Shown: positions 7,539 through 15,734 of the stretch, piece by piece | Position numbering within the stretch: position 1 is the stretch's first letter | Layout of the letters: each line of letters opens with the position of its first letter | From: an uncultured Bacteroidales bacterium | GTDB taxonomy: Bacteria > Bacteroidota > Bacteroidia > Bacteroidales > UBA932 | Assembly (NCBI GenBank): GCA_934702165.1 | Contig: CAKUYG010000009.1 | Coordinates: 1-25,327, forward strand | DNA length: 25,327 nucleotides | Direction: 5' to 3' | Translations under genes and position numbers: made by a program | Notes under the pieces: model-generated | Databases searched by the model: none | What the model was told of the DNA's origin: nothing | The model's input: only the letters and a program-made list of their open reading frames with translations

Positions 7539-8983
7539 ACTGGAAAGTCATAAGCCGCAACATAGGCTTCGCGCTGCTTGTCAGCGCCCTGTTCATGCTG
7601 CTGTCGGTATTCGTGTCCATCGGCAACGGTAACGATTCCGCGCTCGCTGCCCTCTCCATATCCTTTCTGATCACATTCATAGTCGGCATATTCCCTTTCA
7701 TATTTGTGCGCAGGGCTTCCGTGATAAGCCTTAAAGAAGGGTATGTGATCATCACCCTGTCGTGGCTGCTCTCTTTTGTGTTCGGCATGTTGCCTTATGC
7801 CCTGTGGGGAGGTCCGTTCACCTTGCAGAACGCCTGGTTCGAGTCGGTCAGCGGTTTCACCACCTGCGGCGCCACCATACTTGACAATGTCGAGGCCCTG
7901 CCGAAGAGTCTGCTTTTCTGGAGGGCGTCGACACATTTCATCGGAGGCCTCGGGGTCGTGGTCTTCCTGCTTCTCATAATACCGGAGTCCAGCCCTATGC
8001 GCATGCGCCTGACCAACATGGAGCTGACGGAGCTCAGCCGCTCAGGTTATTCCACACGCCCCAACAGGATAGTCTACATATTCGCCTATGTCTATCTTGC
8101 GCTTTTCGCAGCCGCCACGATCTGTTATTCCCTCGCGGGGATGGACCCTTTCGATGCGGTCTGCCATGGGATGAGCGTCGCCGCCACAGGAGGCTTCAGT
8201 ACGAAGGCGAGATCTATAGGGGCCTTTGATTCCAAGGCTGTAGAGGCCCTCACCATGGTGTTCATGTACTTGGCGTCCATCCATTTCGGACTGATTTACA
8301 TTGCTTTCGTCACACGTTCCTTGAGGCCTCTCAAGAATCCGGTGATAAAGTTCTATACACTTTCCATAATAGTGACTGCTCTGATACTCTCCGTGGGGTT
8401 GCACAAGAGCGCCGGGAGCTGGGGCGATGCATTGTGGCAGGGTTTTTTCAGCACTCTCTGTATTTCGTCCACGACAGGGTTTGCCATTGTGGACAATGCT
8501 TCATGGCCCATGTGGATGATGGTCCTGATGATGCTTACCGGGGTGATGTGCGGCAGCGCAGGCTCCACTTCCGGAGGTGTCAAGGTGGACAGAGTCCTTC
8601 TGCTCTTCAAGTCCATAGGACGCTATGTCAACAACATCCTCCATCCTTCTTCCGTCAATGAGGTCCGGATGGGGCGCAGGGTGCTTGGGGATTCGGAGGT
8701 GTCTCCGCATCTTCTTTATCTGTGCGTGTATGCCCTGCTTGCGCTGGTCTCCGTCTTCCTATGCATGAGTGCGGGTGTGGATACCGAGAATTCGTTCGTG
8801 GCTACGGTGATGTCGTTGAGCAATGTGGGGCCCGGTTGCGGTGTGGCCGGCACCATGGGCTCGTTCAACTCGTTCCCGCTGCTCGGCAAGCTCATTTTCT
8901 CTCTTGACATGTTCATAGGGCGTGTGGAGATTTATCCGGTGCTTGCTGTGATAGCCATGGTTTTTGACAGGAGAAAAGGATGA
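7535..8983 (+). CDS. trkH: TrkH-type potassium uptake channel subunit
   Basis: This 482-residue integral membrane protein is built of the four M1-P-M2 repeats of the SKT (TrkH/KtrB) superfamily. The four selectivity-filter loops can be read: TTCGAT (res. 109-114), ATGGFST (217-223), SSTTGFA (311-317) and SNVGPG (429-434), with the central glycine of each in place. The GSAGSTSGGVK stretch (340-350) is the conserved segment of the third repeat that includes the gating-loop region. The family imports K+ together with a cytosolic nucleotide-gated ring, TrkA or KtrA. No trkA gene is in the window; its place before trkH is taken by the HAMP receptor. The gene overlaps both neighbours by 4 nt (ATGA at each end), so it is in the middle of a coupled operon. 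Confidence 0.95.
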   Translation: MNWKVISRNIGFALLVSALFMLLSVFVSIGNGNDSALAALSISFLITFIVGIFPFIFVRRASVISLKEGYVIITLSWLLSFVFGMLPYALWGGPFTLQNAWFESVSGFTTCGATILDNVEALPKSLLFWRASTHFIGGLGVVVFLLLIIPESSPMRMRLTNMELTELSRSGYSTRPNRIVYIFAYVYLALFAAATICYSLAGMDPFDAVCHGMSVAATGGFSTKARSIGAFDSKAVEALTMVFMYLASIHFGLIYIAFVTRSLRPLKNPVIKFYTLSIIVTALILSVGLHKSAGSWGDALWQGFFSTLCISSTTGFAIVDNASWPMWMMVLMMLTGVMCGSAGSTSGGVKVDRVLLLFKSIGRYVNNILHPSSVNEVRMGRRVLGDSEVSPHLLYLCVYALLALVSVFLCMSAGVDTENSFVATVMSLSNVGPGCGVAGTMGSFNSFPLLGKLIFSLDMFIGRVEIYPVLAVIAMVFDRRKG

Positions 8984-10422
8984 ACGGCGACCGCTCGGAA
9001 ATATTGTACAGGCGCTTCCGGGACCGTTTCCGGATGGAGCCGACTTCCTGTCAGGATGCCCTGTTCAGGGAAGTGGCTTCGTTTTCTGTCTGCGATGATG
9101 CCGATATACTTGTTGTGAACGGCTATGCCGGTACCGGCAAGACCAGCGCCATGGCCGCCGTCACTGCGGCTCTGAGGGACTTCGGGGTGAAGTCGGTGCT
9201 TCTGGCCCCTACGGGCCGCGCCGCGAAGGTGCTCTCTTCCGTGAGCGGCAGGCCGGCATTCACAATACACAAGCATATCTATCGTCAGAAGTCTGTCGGG
9301 GCTGACGGTTACGGGAGTTTTTCGCTCGCGCCGAACAAGTCCGTGAAGACCCTCTTCATCGTGGATGAGGTGTCGCTGATAGGGATAGACTCGGCGCAGC
9401 AGGGGAGTTCCACGTCCCTGTTCGGCACCGGTAATCTGCTTGAGGACCTGGTCGCTTTTGTTCGTTCGGGCGATGACTGCCGGCTTGTGCTGGTGGGGGA
9501 TGCCGCCCAGTTGCCTCCTGTGGGCATGGAGGCCTCTCCGGCTCTGAGCCATGAATATATGGACGGCTTCGGAGGAGTGAGATATTCGACTCTCACCACG
9601 GTCGTCCGGCAGGAGAGGGAATCAGGGATTCTTCGCAACGCGACCATGCTCCGGGAGAGGATCTCGGCCAGCGGTCCGGACGAGATCTTTGATGATATCC
9701 GCTTCGATCTGGAAGGGATCGATGATGTGGAGAGGATAGGCGGCGGGGAACTGATAGACTGCCTGTCCGATGCCTATTCAAGATACGGGGAGGACGGGAC
9801 AGTCGTCCTGTGCCGGTCCAACAAGCGGGCCAACCGCTACAATGCCGGGATCCGGGGCATGGTGCAGTTCAAGGAAGACTCACTTGTGAAGGGGGACAGG
9901 CTGATGATTGTCAAGAACTGCTACCAGTTCGTGGAGGACATTCCCGGTCTGGATTATATAGCCAACGGTGATATAGCCAAACTGGTGAGAATCTCCGGAC
10001 ATGAGGAACGCTATGGCCTGCATTTCGCGGATGCGGTGCTGGATTTCCCCGACTACGATGACGCTACGGTCAGGGCCAAGGTCTGTCTGGATACTCTTCA
10101 GTCGGAGTCTGCCACCCTGACTTATGAGCAGCAGAATGCTCTGTATCAAGGGGTGTCGGCTGATTATGCGGACCGTGGCACAAAGAAGCGTATATGGCAG
10201 GCTGTGCGGGAAGACAAATATTTCAACGCGCTTCAGCTCAAGTATGCCGAAGCCATCACCTGCCACAAGTCGCAGGGAGGCCAGTGGGACTGTGTCTTCA
10301 TCGATTGCCCTTTCTGGCTGCCGGAGCAGAGTGTGGATGACCTCAAGTGGCTGTATACCGCCATCACCAGGGCGGTCAAGAAGGTATATCTGGTCAATTT
10401 CAAGGACAGTTTTTTCAAATAG
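8980..10422 (+). CDS. RecD-like SF1 DNA helicase / AAA ATPase
   Basis: A 480-residue cytosolic superfamily 1B helicase in the RecD2/Dda neighbourhood. Motifs seen: Q-type start PTSCQDALF (res. 21-29), Walker A GYAGTGKT (48-55), motif Ia LLAPTGRAAKVLS (74-86), Walker B IVDEVS (127-132), motif III GDAAQLPPVG (173-182), motif IV-region LTTVVRQERESGILRNA, motif V AITCHKSQGGQW (425-436) and motif VI TAITRA (460-465). The last two lie in a UvrD_C_2-type ending. It lacks the long N-terminal region of RecD2 and the RecB/RecC partners. The family unwinds DNA 5' to 3', so a role in repair or replication restart is likely. The start overlaps the trkH stop (ATGA), and the next gene starts 4 nt after its stop. 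Confidence 0.9.
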   Translation: MNGDRSEILYRRFRDRFRMEPTSCQDALFREVASFSVCDDADILVVNGYAGTGKTSAMAAVTAALRDFGVKSVLLAPTGRAAKVLSSVSGRPAFTIHKHIYRQKSVGADGYGSFSLAPNKSVKTLFIVDEVSLIGIDSAQQGSSTSLFGTGNLLEDLVAFVRSGDDCRLVLVGDAAQLPPVGMEASPALSHEYMDGFGGVRYSTLTTVVRQERESGILRNATMLRERISASGPDEIFDDIRFDLEGIDDVERIGGGELIDCLSDAYSRYGEDGTVVLCRSNKRANRYNAGIRGMVQFKEDSLVKGDRLMIVKNCYQFVEDIPGLDYIANGDIAKLVRISGHEERYGLHFADAVLDFPDYDDATVRAKVCLDTLQSESATLTYEQQNALYQGVSADYADRGTKKRIWQAVREDKYFNALQLKYAEAITCHKSQGGQWDCVFIDCPFWLPEQSVDDLKWLYTAITRAVKKVYLVNFKDSFFK

Positions 10423-10426
10423 AGAC

Positions 10427-12280
10427 ATGAGAAGGACAATCGTTTTGCTTTCGGCCTGCCTGACGCTTTGTGCGGCGGCTATGGCCAAGGACTACAACCC
10501 CACACCATCGCCTGACGGGAAGATGCTCGCGTTTACGAGGGACAACGACCTCTGGGTGCGCAGTGTCGCGGATTCTGTGGAGACCCGGCTCACTTTTGAC
10601 GGTTCGCCGCTGATACTTAACGGATATGCCTCGTGGGTGTACTACGAGGAGATCCTCGGACGCGCTTCCAATTACCGCGCTTTCTGGTGGAGTCCCGATT
10701 CCCGAAGGATAGGCTTTTACCGTTTCGACAACAGCCGTGTGCCTATGTTCCCGATCTTTTCTCCTTTCGGGCAGAACGGCTCGCTCTCGCAGACCCGCTA
10801 TCCGAAGGCGGGACAGACCAATCCGCAGGTGAGGGTCGGCATCATCGATCTTCAGGAAGGCGGGACGGTGTGGGCCGATTTCGACGAGACGCAAGACCAG
10901 TATTTCGGTACTCCTTTCTGGGGCGCCGACTCCAGGGAGCTCTATGTATCGCGTGAACCACGCAGGCAGAACGTGCTGGACCTGTATGCCGTGAGCGTCG
11001 AAGACGGCAGCAGGCGGGAGGTATACCATGAAGAATACCCGACGTGGGTGGAGTGGATAGACGGCATGATATTCACTGGCAAGGGTCTGTACATGGCGAG
11101 AAATTTCGAGACCGGATGGCAGCAGATATTTTTTCTTTCCTACGACGGTGAGCTCAAGCGCCTTACCGAAGGGGAGAACTGGGACATCTCCCTGCTGCGG
11201 GCCGATGAGAAGAAGGGGGAACTGTGGTTTACGGCCAAGCGGGACTCCCGGCTCCATCCGGCCCTCTACAGGCTTGACCGCAAGGGCCGCATCACGGCTC
11301 TTACTGATCCGGACTACTATGTCCGGGGAGTGAAGTTTTCCGAAGACGGCAAGACATTCAAGGCCGACATCTCCAATGCCAGGGAACCGTGGCGCGGCAT
11401 CGAAGGCCGCACTGACCGTTACAGCTGCAAAGTGGTGACCGACACTTCCACAGTGGACCTCTCCACTCTGCCGTCGCCTCAGATAGTGAAGATCGCCAAC
11501 GGCGGCTTCGACCTCTACGCCTTGATGTCCCTCCCGAAGGATTTCGATCCTTCGCGCAAATATCCGGTGCTCATGCAGCTCTATGGGGGGCCGGGCACTC
11601 CTTATGTGAGAGACCGCTGGGCCGATCGTGACGCCTCGGACAAGTGGTGTTTTGAAAACGGGATAATATATATTGTCACGGACCCGCGTTCATCCGGGGA
11701 GAACGGGCGGCGCGGCATGGACCAGGCCTTCCGCCGCATGACCGTGATAGAACTTGAGGATTATGTTGCCTGGGCGTGCTGGCTGAAATCCCAGCCTTAT
11801 GTCCAGGGTGACAGGATCGGAGTCGAAGGGTTCTCTTTCGGCGGCACCACCACCGCAATGCTGGTTCTACGCTATCCTCAATACTTCTGCTGCGGTGTGG
11901 CCGGGGGCGGGGTCTATGACTGGACACTGTATGATTCCCATTACACCGAGCGCTTCATGGACACCCCTCAGGCCAATCCCGAGGGCTATGCCGAGGCCGG
12001 GGTGCTCACCTGGGTGCCGAAAGTGTTCTCGCCGGTCAAATCGATCTTTCCTGCACCGGGGGCTCTGAAACTCACGCATGGCACAGGGGATGACAACGTC
12101 CATTTCCAGAACACCCTGCTGCTTGTGGATGCCCTGCAGAAAGAGGGGTATCAGTTTGAACTGATGATCTACCCTGACGGCATGCACGGATACCGGGGCA
12201 AGCAGCACCTGCACGACCAGGCTTCAGACCATATCTTCTGGACCAGGCATCTTCTCGGCAAGCCTGCGGCAGAGCAGTAG
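10427..12280 (+). CDS. Exported S9B (DPP-IV-like) prolyl peptidase, short N-terminus
   Basis: With the start at 10427 the product is 617 residues beginning with a signal peptide (MRRTIVLLSACLTLCAAAMA), so it is probably periplasmic. The reading frame is open upstream to 10124, but that part lies over the helicase gene and lacks a signal peptide. Seen: a beta-propeller region with VYYEEI (res. 71-76), the counterpart of the DPP-IV Glu pair that binds the substrate N-terminus, and WWSPDSRRIGFYRFD; then the alpha/beta hydrolase with catalytic Ser470 in GFSFGG, Asp in HGTGDDNVHF (551-560) and His587 in DGMHG. Such enzymes remove X-Pro dipeptides. Typical relatives are about 700 or more residues; the first propeller blades seem to be missing, as the mature protein starts near SPDGKMLAFTRDNDLWV. 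Confidence 0.92.
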   Translation: MRRTIVLLSACLTLCAAAMAKDYNPTPSPDGKMLAFTRDNDLWVRSVADSVETRLTFDGSPLILNGYASWVYYEEILGRASNYRAFWWSPDSRRIGFYRFDNSRVPMFPIFSPFGQNGSLSQTRYPKAGQTNPQVRVGIIDLQEGGTVWADFDETQDQYFGTPFWGADSRELYVSREPRRQNVLDLYAVSVEDGSRREVYHEEYPTWVEWIDGMIFTGKGLYMARNFETGWQQIFFLSYDGELKRLTEGENWDISLLRADEKKGELWFTAKRDSRLHPALYRLDRKGRITALTDPDYYVRGVKFSEDGKTFKADISNAREPWRGIEGRTDRYSCKVVTDTSTVDLSTLPSPQIVKIANGGFDLYALMSLPKDFDPSRKYPVLMQLYGGPGTPYVRDRWADRDASDKWCFENGIIYIVTDPRSSGENGRRGMDQAFRRMTVIELEDYVAWACWLKSQPYVQGDRIGVEGFSFGGTTTAMLVLRYPQYFCCGVAGGGVYDWTLYDSHYTERFMDTPQANPEGYAEAGVLTWVPKVFSPVKSIFPAPGALKLTHGTGDDNVHFQNTLLLVDALQKEGYQFELMIYPDGMHGYRGKQHLHDQASDHIFWTRHLLGKPAAEQ

Positions 12281-13363
12281 CATACGGCGGCCCGCGACGC
12301 TGCAAGCGAAGATGTGGCGCTGCGGGTTTTCTCCGATGTCCAGCCTGCGCCGCAGGGCGTCGCTGGTCATGGGGATGTTGCGTGCGCTCACTCCGGCTTC
12401 CGGGTAGAGTCTGCGCGCTTCCTTGATGCCGGCCCCGCCGAATGGCAGGGCATGTTCGATGAGGTAAGTCTTGAAGAGTGGGGATGATAATGCGTTGTCC
12501 GAGAGGTAGAGTCTCGTGGCCTTGTCCGCTTCCTTGAGGCCGAATCTTTCTCCTGTGAGGTGGAAAGCTCCGGATTTGAGCAGGCCCGGACATGGCTCGT
12601 GGAGGTATTGTCCCGCTTGTGCGCAGCCGGCATATTCTGCCTTTGCGCTTTTTTCCTCGTCCGGCCTGAAGGAAAAACTGTCCTGCGGGGTATCCAGATC
12701 CACTACGCTTATCGCATACCCCTCCTGTCCGCTGTTGTCCAGAATGCAGAGCAGTTCCTTCACTTCGGAGTGCAGGCTGACGATGTGCACTTCCTTGAGG
12801 GCCTTCCCGAACTCGCCGGCCAGCAGACTGATATCCGCCATAGGGGAGAGTTTCAGCAGGACAAGGGAGGACTTTCCCATCATGACGGGGAGCAGCGGCC
12901 TTATGTCCGGCGAGCAGTCCTCAAGTCTGAACACTTTGCGTCCGGCGCCGTCCCGGCGGGCCGGGTCGGCGTAGAATACTTCGCAGTCCGGGAGTATCGT
13001 GTCCGGGCCCACTTCTTCGCAGCGGACTTCTATGTTGCCGGCACCGAAACGGCTGAAATTATCGCGTGCGGCTTCGACGAGAAGCGGTGAGCGCTCGAAG
13101 CTGAGCACCTTCACGGCTGCCTTTGAGAAGGCAAGGCTGTCCACTCCGAGGCCGCAGGTGAGATCAGTCACGGAACTCACTCCGCCGGGGAAGTGTTTTT
13201 CCAGCAGCCCCCGCTTGTAGTCTGCGGCGGCCTGTGAGGAGCATTGCTCCAGACTCAGGTCTGACGGGATTACGGCATCCGCCCAGCCGGGTATCTTTTT
13301 CCGGACCTTGCGCTGCGTTCCGCTGCCGATGTCGCTGAGTATTTCCGCGAAGCTTTTTTTCAT
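12224..13363 (-). CDS. SAM-dependent methyltransferase with THUMP-like C-terminal domain (PG_1098 type)
   Basis: A 379-residue cytosolic protein. Res. about 60-230 form a class I Rossmann methyltransferase: motif I is DLTCGLGVDS (67-76), the acidic residue after strand 2 is Glu90 in LSFERSP, and the motif IV region is YADPARR (131-137). The C-terminal third (about 280-370, including GAGIKEARRLYPEAG and PMTSDALRRRL) fits the THUMP-like domain found after this methyltransferase in Bacteroidota proteins such as Porphyromonas PG_1098. The THUMP-like part suggests an RNA substrate, but I know of no proven one. Its last 57 nt overlap the 3' end of the convergent peptidase gene. A near-match promoter box lies just 5 nt before its ATG. 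Confidence 0.88.
   Translation of the reverse strand: MKKSFAEILSDIGSGTQRKVRKKIPGWADAVIPSDLSLEQCSSQAAADYKRGLLEKHFPGGVSSVTDLTCGLGVDSLAFSKAAVKVLSFERSPLLVEAARDNFSRFGAGNIEVRCEEVGPDTILPDCEVFYADPARRDGAGRKVFRLEDCSPDIRPLLPVMMGKSSLVLLKLSPMADISLLAGEFGKALKEVHIVSLHSEVKELLCILDNSGQEGYAISVVDLDTPQDSFSFRPDEEKSAKAEYAGCAQAGQYLHEPCPGLLKSGAFHLTGERFGLKEADKATRLYLSDNALSSPLFKTYLIEHALPFGGAGIKEARRLYPEAGVSARNIPMTSDALRRRLDIGENPQRHIFACSVAGRRMLLLCRRLAEKMPGPEDMV
12291..12330 (+). terminator. Candidate intrinsic terminator for the trkH-peptidase operon, inside the opposing methyltransferase gene
   Basis: Arms 12291-12300 (CCCGCGACGC) and 12317-12326 (GCGCTGCGGG) can form a 10-position stem with one G-U and one A-C mismatch around a 16-nt loop, followed at once by TTTT (12327-12330). 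It starts 10 nt after the peptidase stop. Weaker than the glnS hairpin because of the mismatch and the short T run. Confidence 0.5.
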
Positions 13364-13368
13364 CGGCG

Positions 13369-13376
13369 CGAATATA
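13369..13376 (-). promoter_or_regulatory. Weak -7 box candidate for the methyltransferase gene
   Basis: The minus strand reads TATATTCG, one base off TAnnTTTG, only 5 nt before the ATG at 13363. If used, the transcript would be leaderless. Listed because the same arrangement is seen, with an exact box, at ftsE. Confidence 0.25.
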
Positions 13377-13397
13377 GGAATAATTGATTATTTTCCT

Positions 13398-13405
13398 TAA
13401 TTTTG
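13398..13405 (+). promoter_or_regulatory. Bacteroidota -7 promoter box for the phosphoglucomutase gene
   Basis: TAATTTTG matches TAnnTTTG exactly and ends 36 nt before the ATG at 13442, giving a leader near 30 nt. Confidence 0.55.
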
Positions 13406-13441
13406 GAGACTATTGTAACACTTAATGACTGACTTTGGCCG

Positions 13442-15106
13442 ATGAAAGAATTCGAACTTAGAGCACAGAGCTGGTTGGACGGAGATTTCGACCAGGAAAC
13501 AAAAATCAAGGTTATGCAGCTTCGCAACAGTGATCCTGCCGGGTTTGAGGACGCCTTCTACAAGAACCTCGAGTTCGGTACCGGCGGGTTGCGCGGCCTG
13601 ATGGGTGTGGGTACCAACCGTATGAACAAGTACACGGTCGGGATGGCTACCCAGGGACTCGCCAACTACATCCTCTCTCACTGCAGTGATCCTGACCCGA
13701 AGGTCTGCATATCCTACGACTCGCGCAACCACAGCAAGGAGTTCGCGCGCATCACGGCGGACGTGCTTTCCGCCAACTGTATCCACGTCTATATTTTCGA
13801 CAATATCCGGCCTACGCCGGAGATGAGCTATGCCGTAAGGCTGAAGGGTGCAGTGGCCGGAGTGATGATCACCGCGTCCCACAATCCCAAGGAATATAAC
13901 GGATACAAGGTCAGCTGGTCTGACGGCGGCCAGGTTACTTCCCCTGTGGACAAGGAGATAGTGGCCGAGGTCGCGAAGATCACCGATCCTTCGATGGTGA
14001 AGTTCAAGTCCGACCTCCGCTGCGGCGAGGTGGAACTCATGGGCTCCGATGTGGACGAGTGCTATCTGAGGGATCTCCTCTCCCTGAGCCTCAGTCCTGA
14101 ACTTTGCCGCAAACACGCCGGTCTCAAGGTGGTCTACACGCCGCTTCACGGCTGCGGGGTGCGCCTCATCCCGGAGATTCTTTCCCGCAAAGGCTTCAAG
14201 AACATAATACACGTCCCGGAGCAGGATATCTCCGACGGCAACTTCCCGACGGTGGTGTCTCCGAATCCGGAAGAACCGGCGGCTCTCAAGATGGCTCTCG
14301 ACAAAGCGGAGCAGACAGGAGCCGACATCGTCATGGGGTCAGATCCGGATTCTGACCGGCTCGGAATCGCAGTGCGCGACAACGACGGCAAGATGGTGCT
14401 CTTCAACGGCAACCAGACAGCGTCCATGCTCACATATTACATCTTGACCCGCCGCAAGGCCCTCGGTACTCTCGGACCTGGCAAATATGTCGTGAAGACC
14501 ATCGTGACCACTGAGCTTATCACCGAGATATGCAAGAGTTTCGATGTCCCGGTATACAATGTTCTCACGGGCTTCAAGTACATCGCCGAAGTTGTCAAAC
14601 GCCACGAGGCGGACGGCGGAGAGTTCATCTGCGGAGGGGAGGAGAGCTATGGTTTCAATGTGGGGCAGTTCGTGCGTGACAAGGATGCCGTGGTCACAGC
14701 CATGATGGTGTGCGAGTGCGCAGCCTGGGCCGCAGAGCAGGGCCTTACCCTTTATCAGCTCATGCAGAACATCTACAAGGAATACGGATACCGCAAAGAG
14801 GGTCTTGTCTCCGTGGTGCGCAAGGGCATCAGCGGAGCCCAGGAGATCCAGAAGATGATGTCTGATCTGCGGAGCAACCCGCCGAAGGAACTCTGCGGTT
14901 CGCCTGTCTGCAAGGTCATCGACTATCTTGAGCCGGAGAAGACGGGACAGCCTTCGTCCAACGTCCTGCAGTTCTTTGATGAGGCCGGGGATGTGGTATC
15001 AGTCAGACCGTCCGGCACGGAGCCGAAGATAAAGTTCTACTTCGGGGCCAAGGGCGGTGATGCCGACTCCAAGATAGAGGCGCTCAAGCACCAGTTCTGC
15101 GCATAG
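13442..15106 (+). CDS. Phospho-sugar mutase (phosphoglucomutase/phosphomannomutase, PGM2-like)
   Basis: A 554-residue cytosolic alpha-D-phosphohexomutase that moves phosphate between C1 and C6 of glucose or mannose through a phosphoserine. All four active-site elements are present: the phosphoserine loop TASHNPKEYNGYK with Ser146, the Mg2+ loop DPDSDRLG (res. 301-308), the sugar-specificity loop GGEESYG (398-404) and the phosphate-binding loop RPSGTEPK (522-529). The N-terminal EFGTGGLRG (44-52) is typical of the PGM2/YhfR-like subgroup common in Bacteroidota, often annotated phospho-sugar mutase. GEESYG favours a glucose/mannose enzyme over glucosamine (GlmM). Single-gene unit: own promoter box, and its 3' end overlaps the convergent nth gene by 23 nt. 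Confidence 0.95.
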   Translation: MKEFELRAQSWLDGDFDQETKIKVMQLRNSDPAGFEDAFYKNLEFGTGGLRGLMGVGTNRMNKYTVGMATQGLANYILSHCSDPDPKVCISYDSRNHSKEFARITADVLSANCIHVYIFDNIRPTPEMSYAVRLKGAVAGVMITASHNPKEYNGYKVSWSDGGQVTSPVDKEIVAEVAKITDPSMVKFKSDLRCGEVELMGSDVDECYLRDLLSLSLSPELCRKHAGLKVVYTPLHGCGVRLIPEILSRKGFKNIIHVPEQDISDGNFPTVVSPNPEEPAALKMALDKAEQTGADIVMGSDPDSDRLGIAVRDNDGKMVLFNGNQTASMLTYYILTRRKALGTLGPGKYVVKTIVTTELITEICKSFDVPVYNVLTGFKYIAEVVKRHEADGGEFICGGEESYGFNVGQFVRDKDAVVTAMMVCECAAWAAEQGLTLYQLMQNIYKEYGYRKEGLVSVVRKGISGAQEIQKMMSDLRSNPPKELCGSPVCKVIDYLEPEKTGQPSSNVLQFFDEAGDVVSVRPSGTEPKIKFYFGAKGGDADSKIEALKHQFCA

Positions 15107-15734
15107 CGTCAGACCGGTCTTTGCACCAGAGTGCGAGGGGACATCCCTCGCACTTCGGTTTTATGGCCGTGCAGGTGTAGCGTCCGTGCAATATGAGCCA
15201 GTGGTGTGCGACCGGGCGCAGCTGCGGCGGGATGTGGCGCTCAAGATCCTTCTCGACTTCGAGAGGGGTCTTGCCGCGTGAGAGCCCGAGCCTTCGCGCC
15301 ACGCGGAAGACGTGCGTGTCCACGGCTATCACCGGTTCTCCCCAGATCACCGATGTGACCACGTTCGCCGTCTTGCGGCCCACACCTGGCAGGCTCATCA
15401 GTTGCTCGATGCTTGACGGGACTTCGCCGCCGAAGTCGTTGACCAGCTTGACTGCCATCGCTATCAGATGCCGGGCCTTGCTGTTGGGATAGGAGATTGA
15501 CTTTATTAGGGTGAGAACGTCCTCGAACCTGGCCTTGGACAGACTATCAGGATCCGGGTAGGCCTTGAAAAGGGCCGGTGTGGTGAGGTTGACCCGCTTG
15601 TCGGTGCACTGTGCCGAGAGCATCACGGCCACGAGCAGCTGGAATGTCGATTCGAAGTGCAGTTCCGAGCTTGCGTCCGGGTTGTGTGTGCTGAAGTATT
15701 CTATGATCCCGGAGTATCTCTCTTTAAGGGTCAT
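15084..15734 (-). CDS. nth: Endonuclease III (DNA glycosylase/AP lyase)
   Basis: A 216-residue base-excision repair enzyme that removes oxidised pyrimidines and nicks at the abasic site. Seen: SAQCTDKRVN near the start of the core (res. 40-49), the helix-hairpin-helix LPGVGRKTANV (115-125) with catalytic Lys121, catalytic Asp139 in VDTHVFRVA, and the 4Fe-4S cysteines 188, 195, 198 and 204 in exact C-x6-C-x2-C-x5-C spacing. Length equals E. coli Nth. Lys121 marks a bifunctional glycosylase/lyase rather than MutY. Its ATG overlaps the ftsE stop (ATGA), so the two genes are co-translated from the ftsE promoter. Confidence 0.97.
   Translation of the reverse strand: MTLKERYSGIIEYFSTHNPDASSELHFESTFQLLVAVMLSAQCTDKRVNLTTPALFKAYPDPDSLSKARFEDVLTLIKSISYPNSKARHLIAMAVKLVNDFGGEVPSSIEQLMSLPGVGRKTANVVTSVIWGEPVIAVDTHVFRVARRLGLSRGKTPLEVEKDLERHIPPQLRPVAHHWLILHGRYTCTAIKPKCEGCPLALWCKDRSDAMRRTGA
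15130..15162 (+). terminator. Terminator-like hairpin for the mutase gene, inside nth
   Basis: A perfect 10-bp inverted repeat (AGTGCGAGGG at 15130-15139, CCCTCGCACT at 15145-15154) closes a 5-nt loop. TTTT follows at 15159-15162 after TCGG. It begins 24 nt past the mutase stop and coincides with the nth codons for the 4Fe-4S cysteines. The T run is offset from the stem, so termination may be incomplete. Confidence 0.6.

Noticed and set aside
10124..10426. N-terminal extension of the DPP-IV-like peptidase by 101 residues
   Set aside because: It overlaps the helicase gene out of frame and would bury the clear signal peptide that begins at 10427.
13348..13363. T-run at the methyltransferase start as a possible terminator
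   Set aside because: It encodes the Lys-Lys of the N-terminus and no stable stem precedes it on the plus strand.
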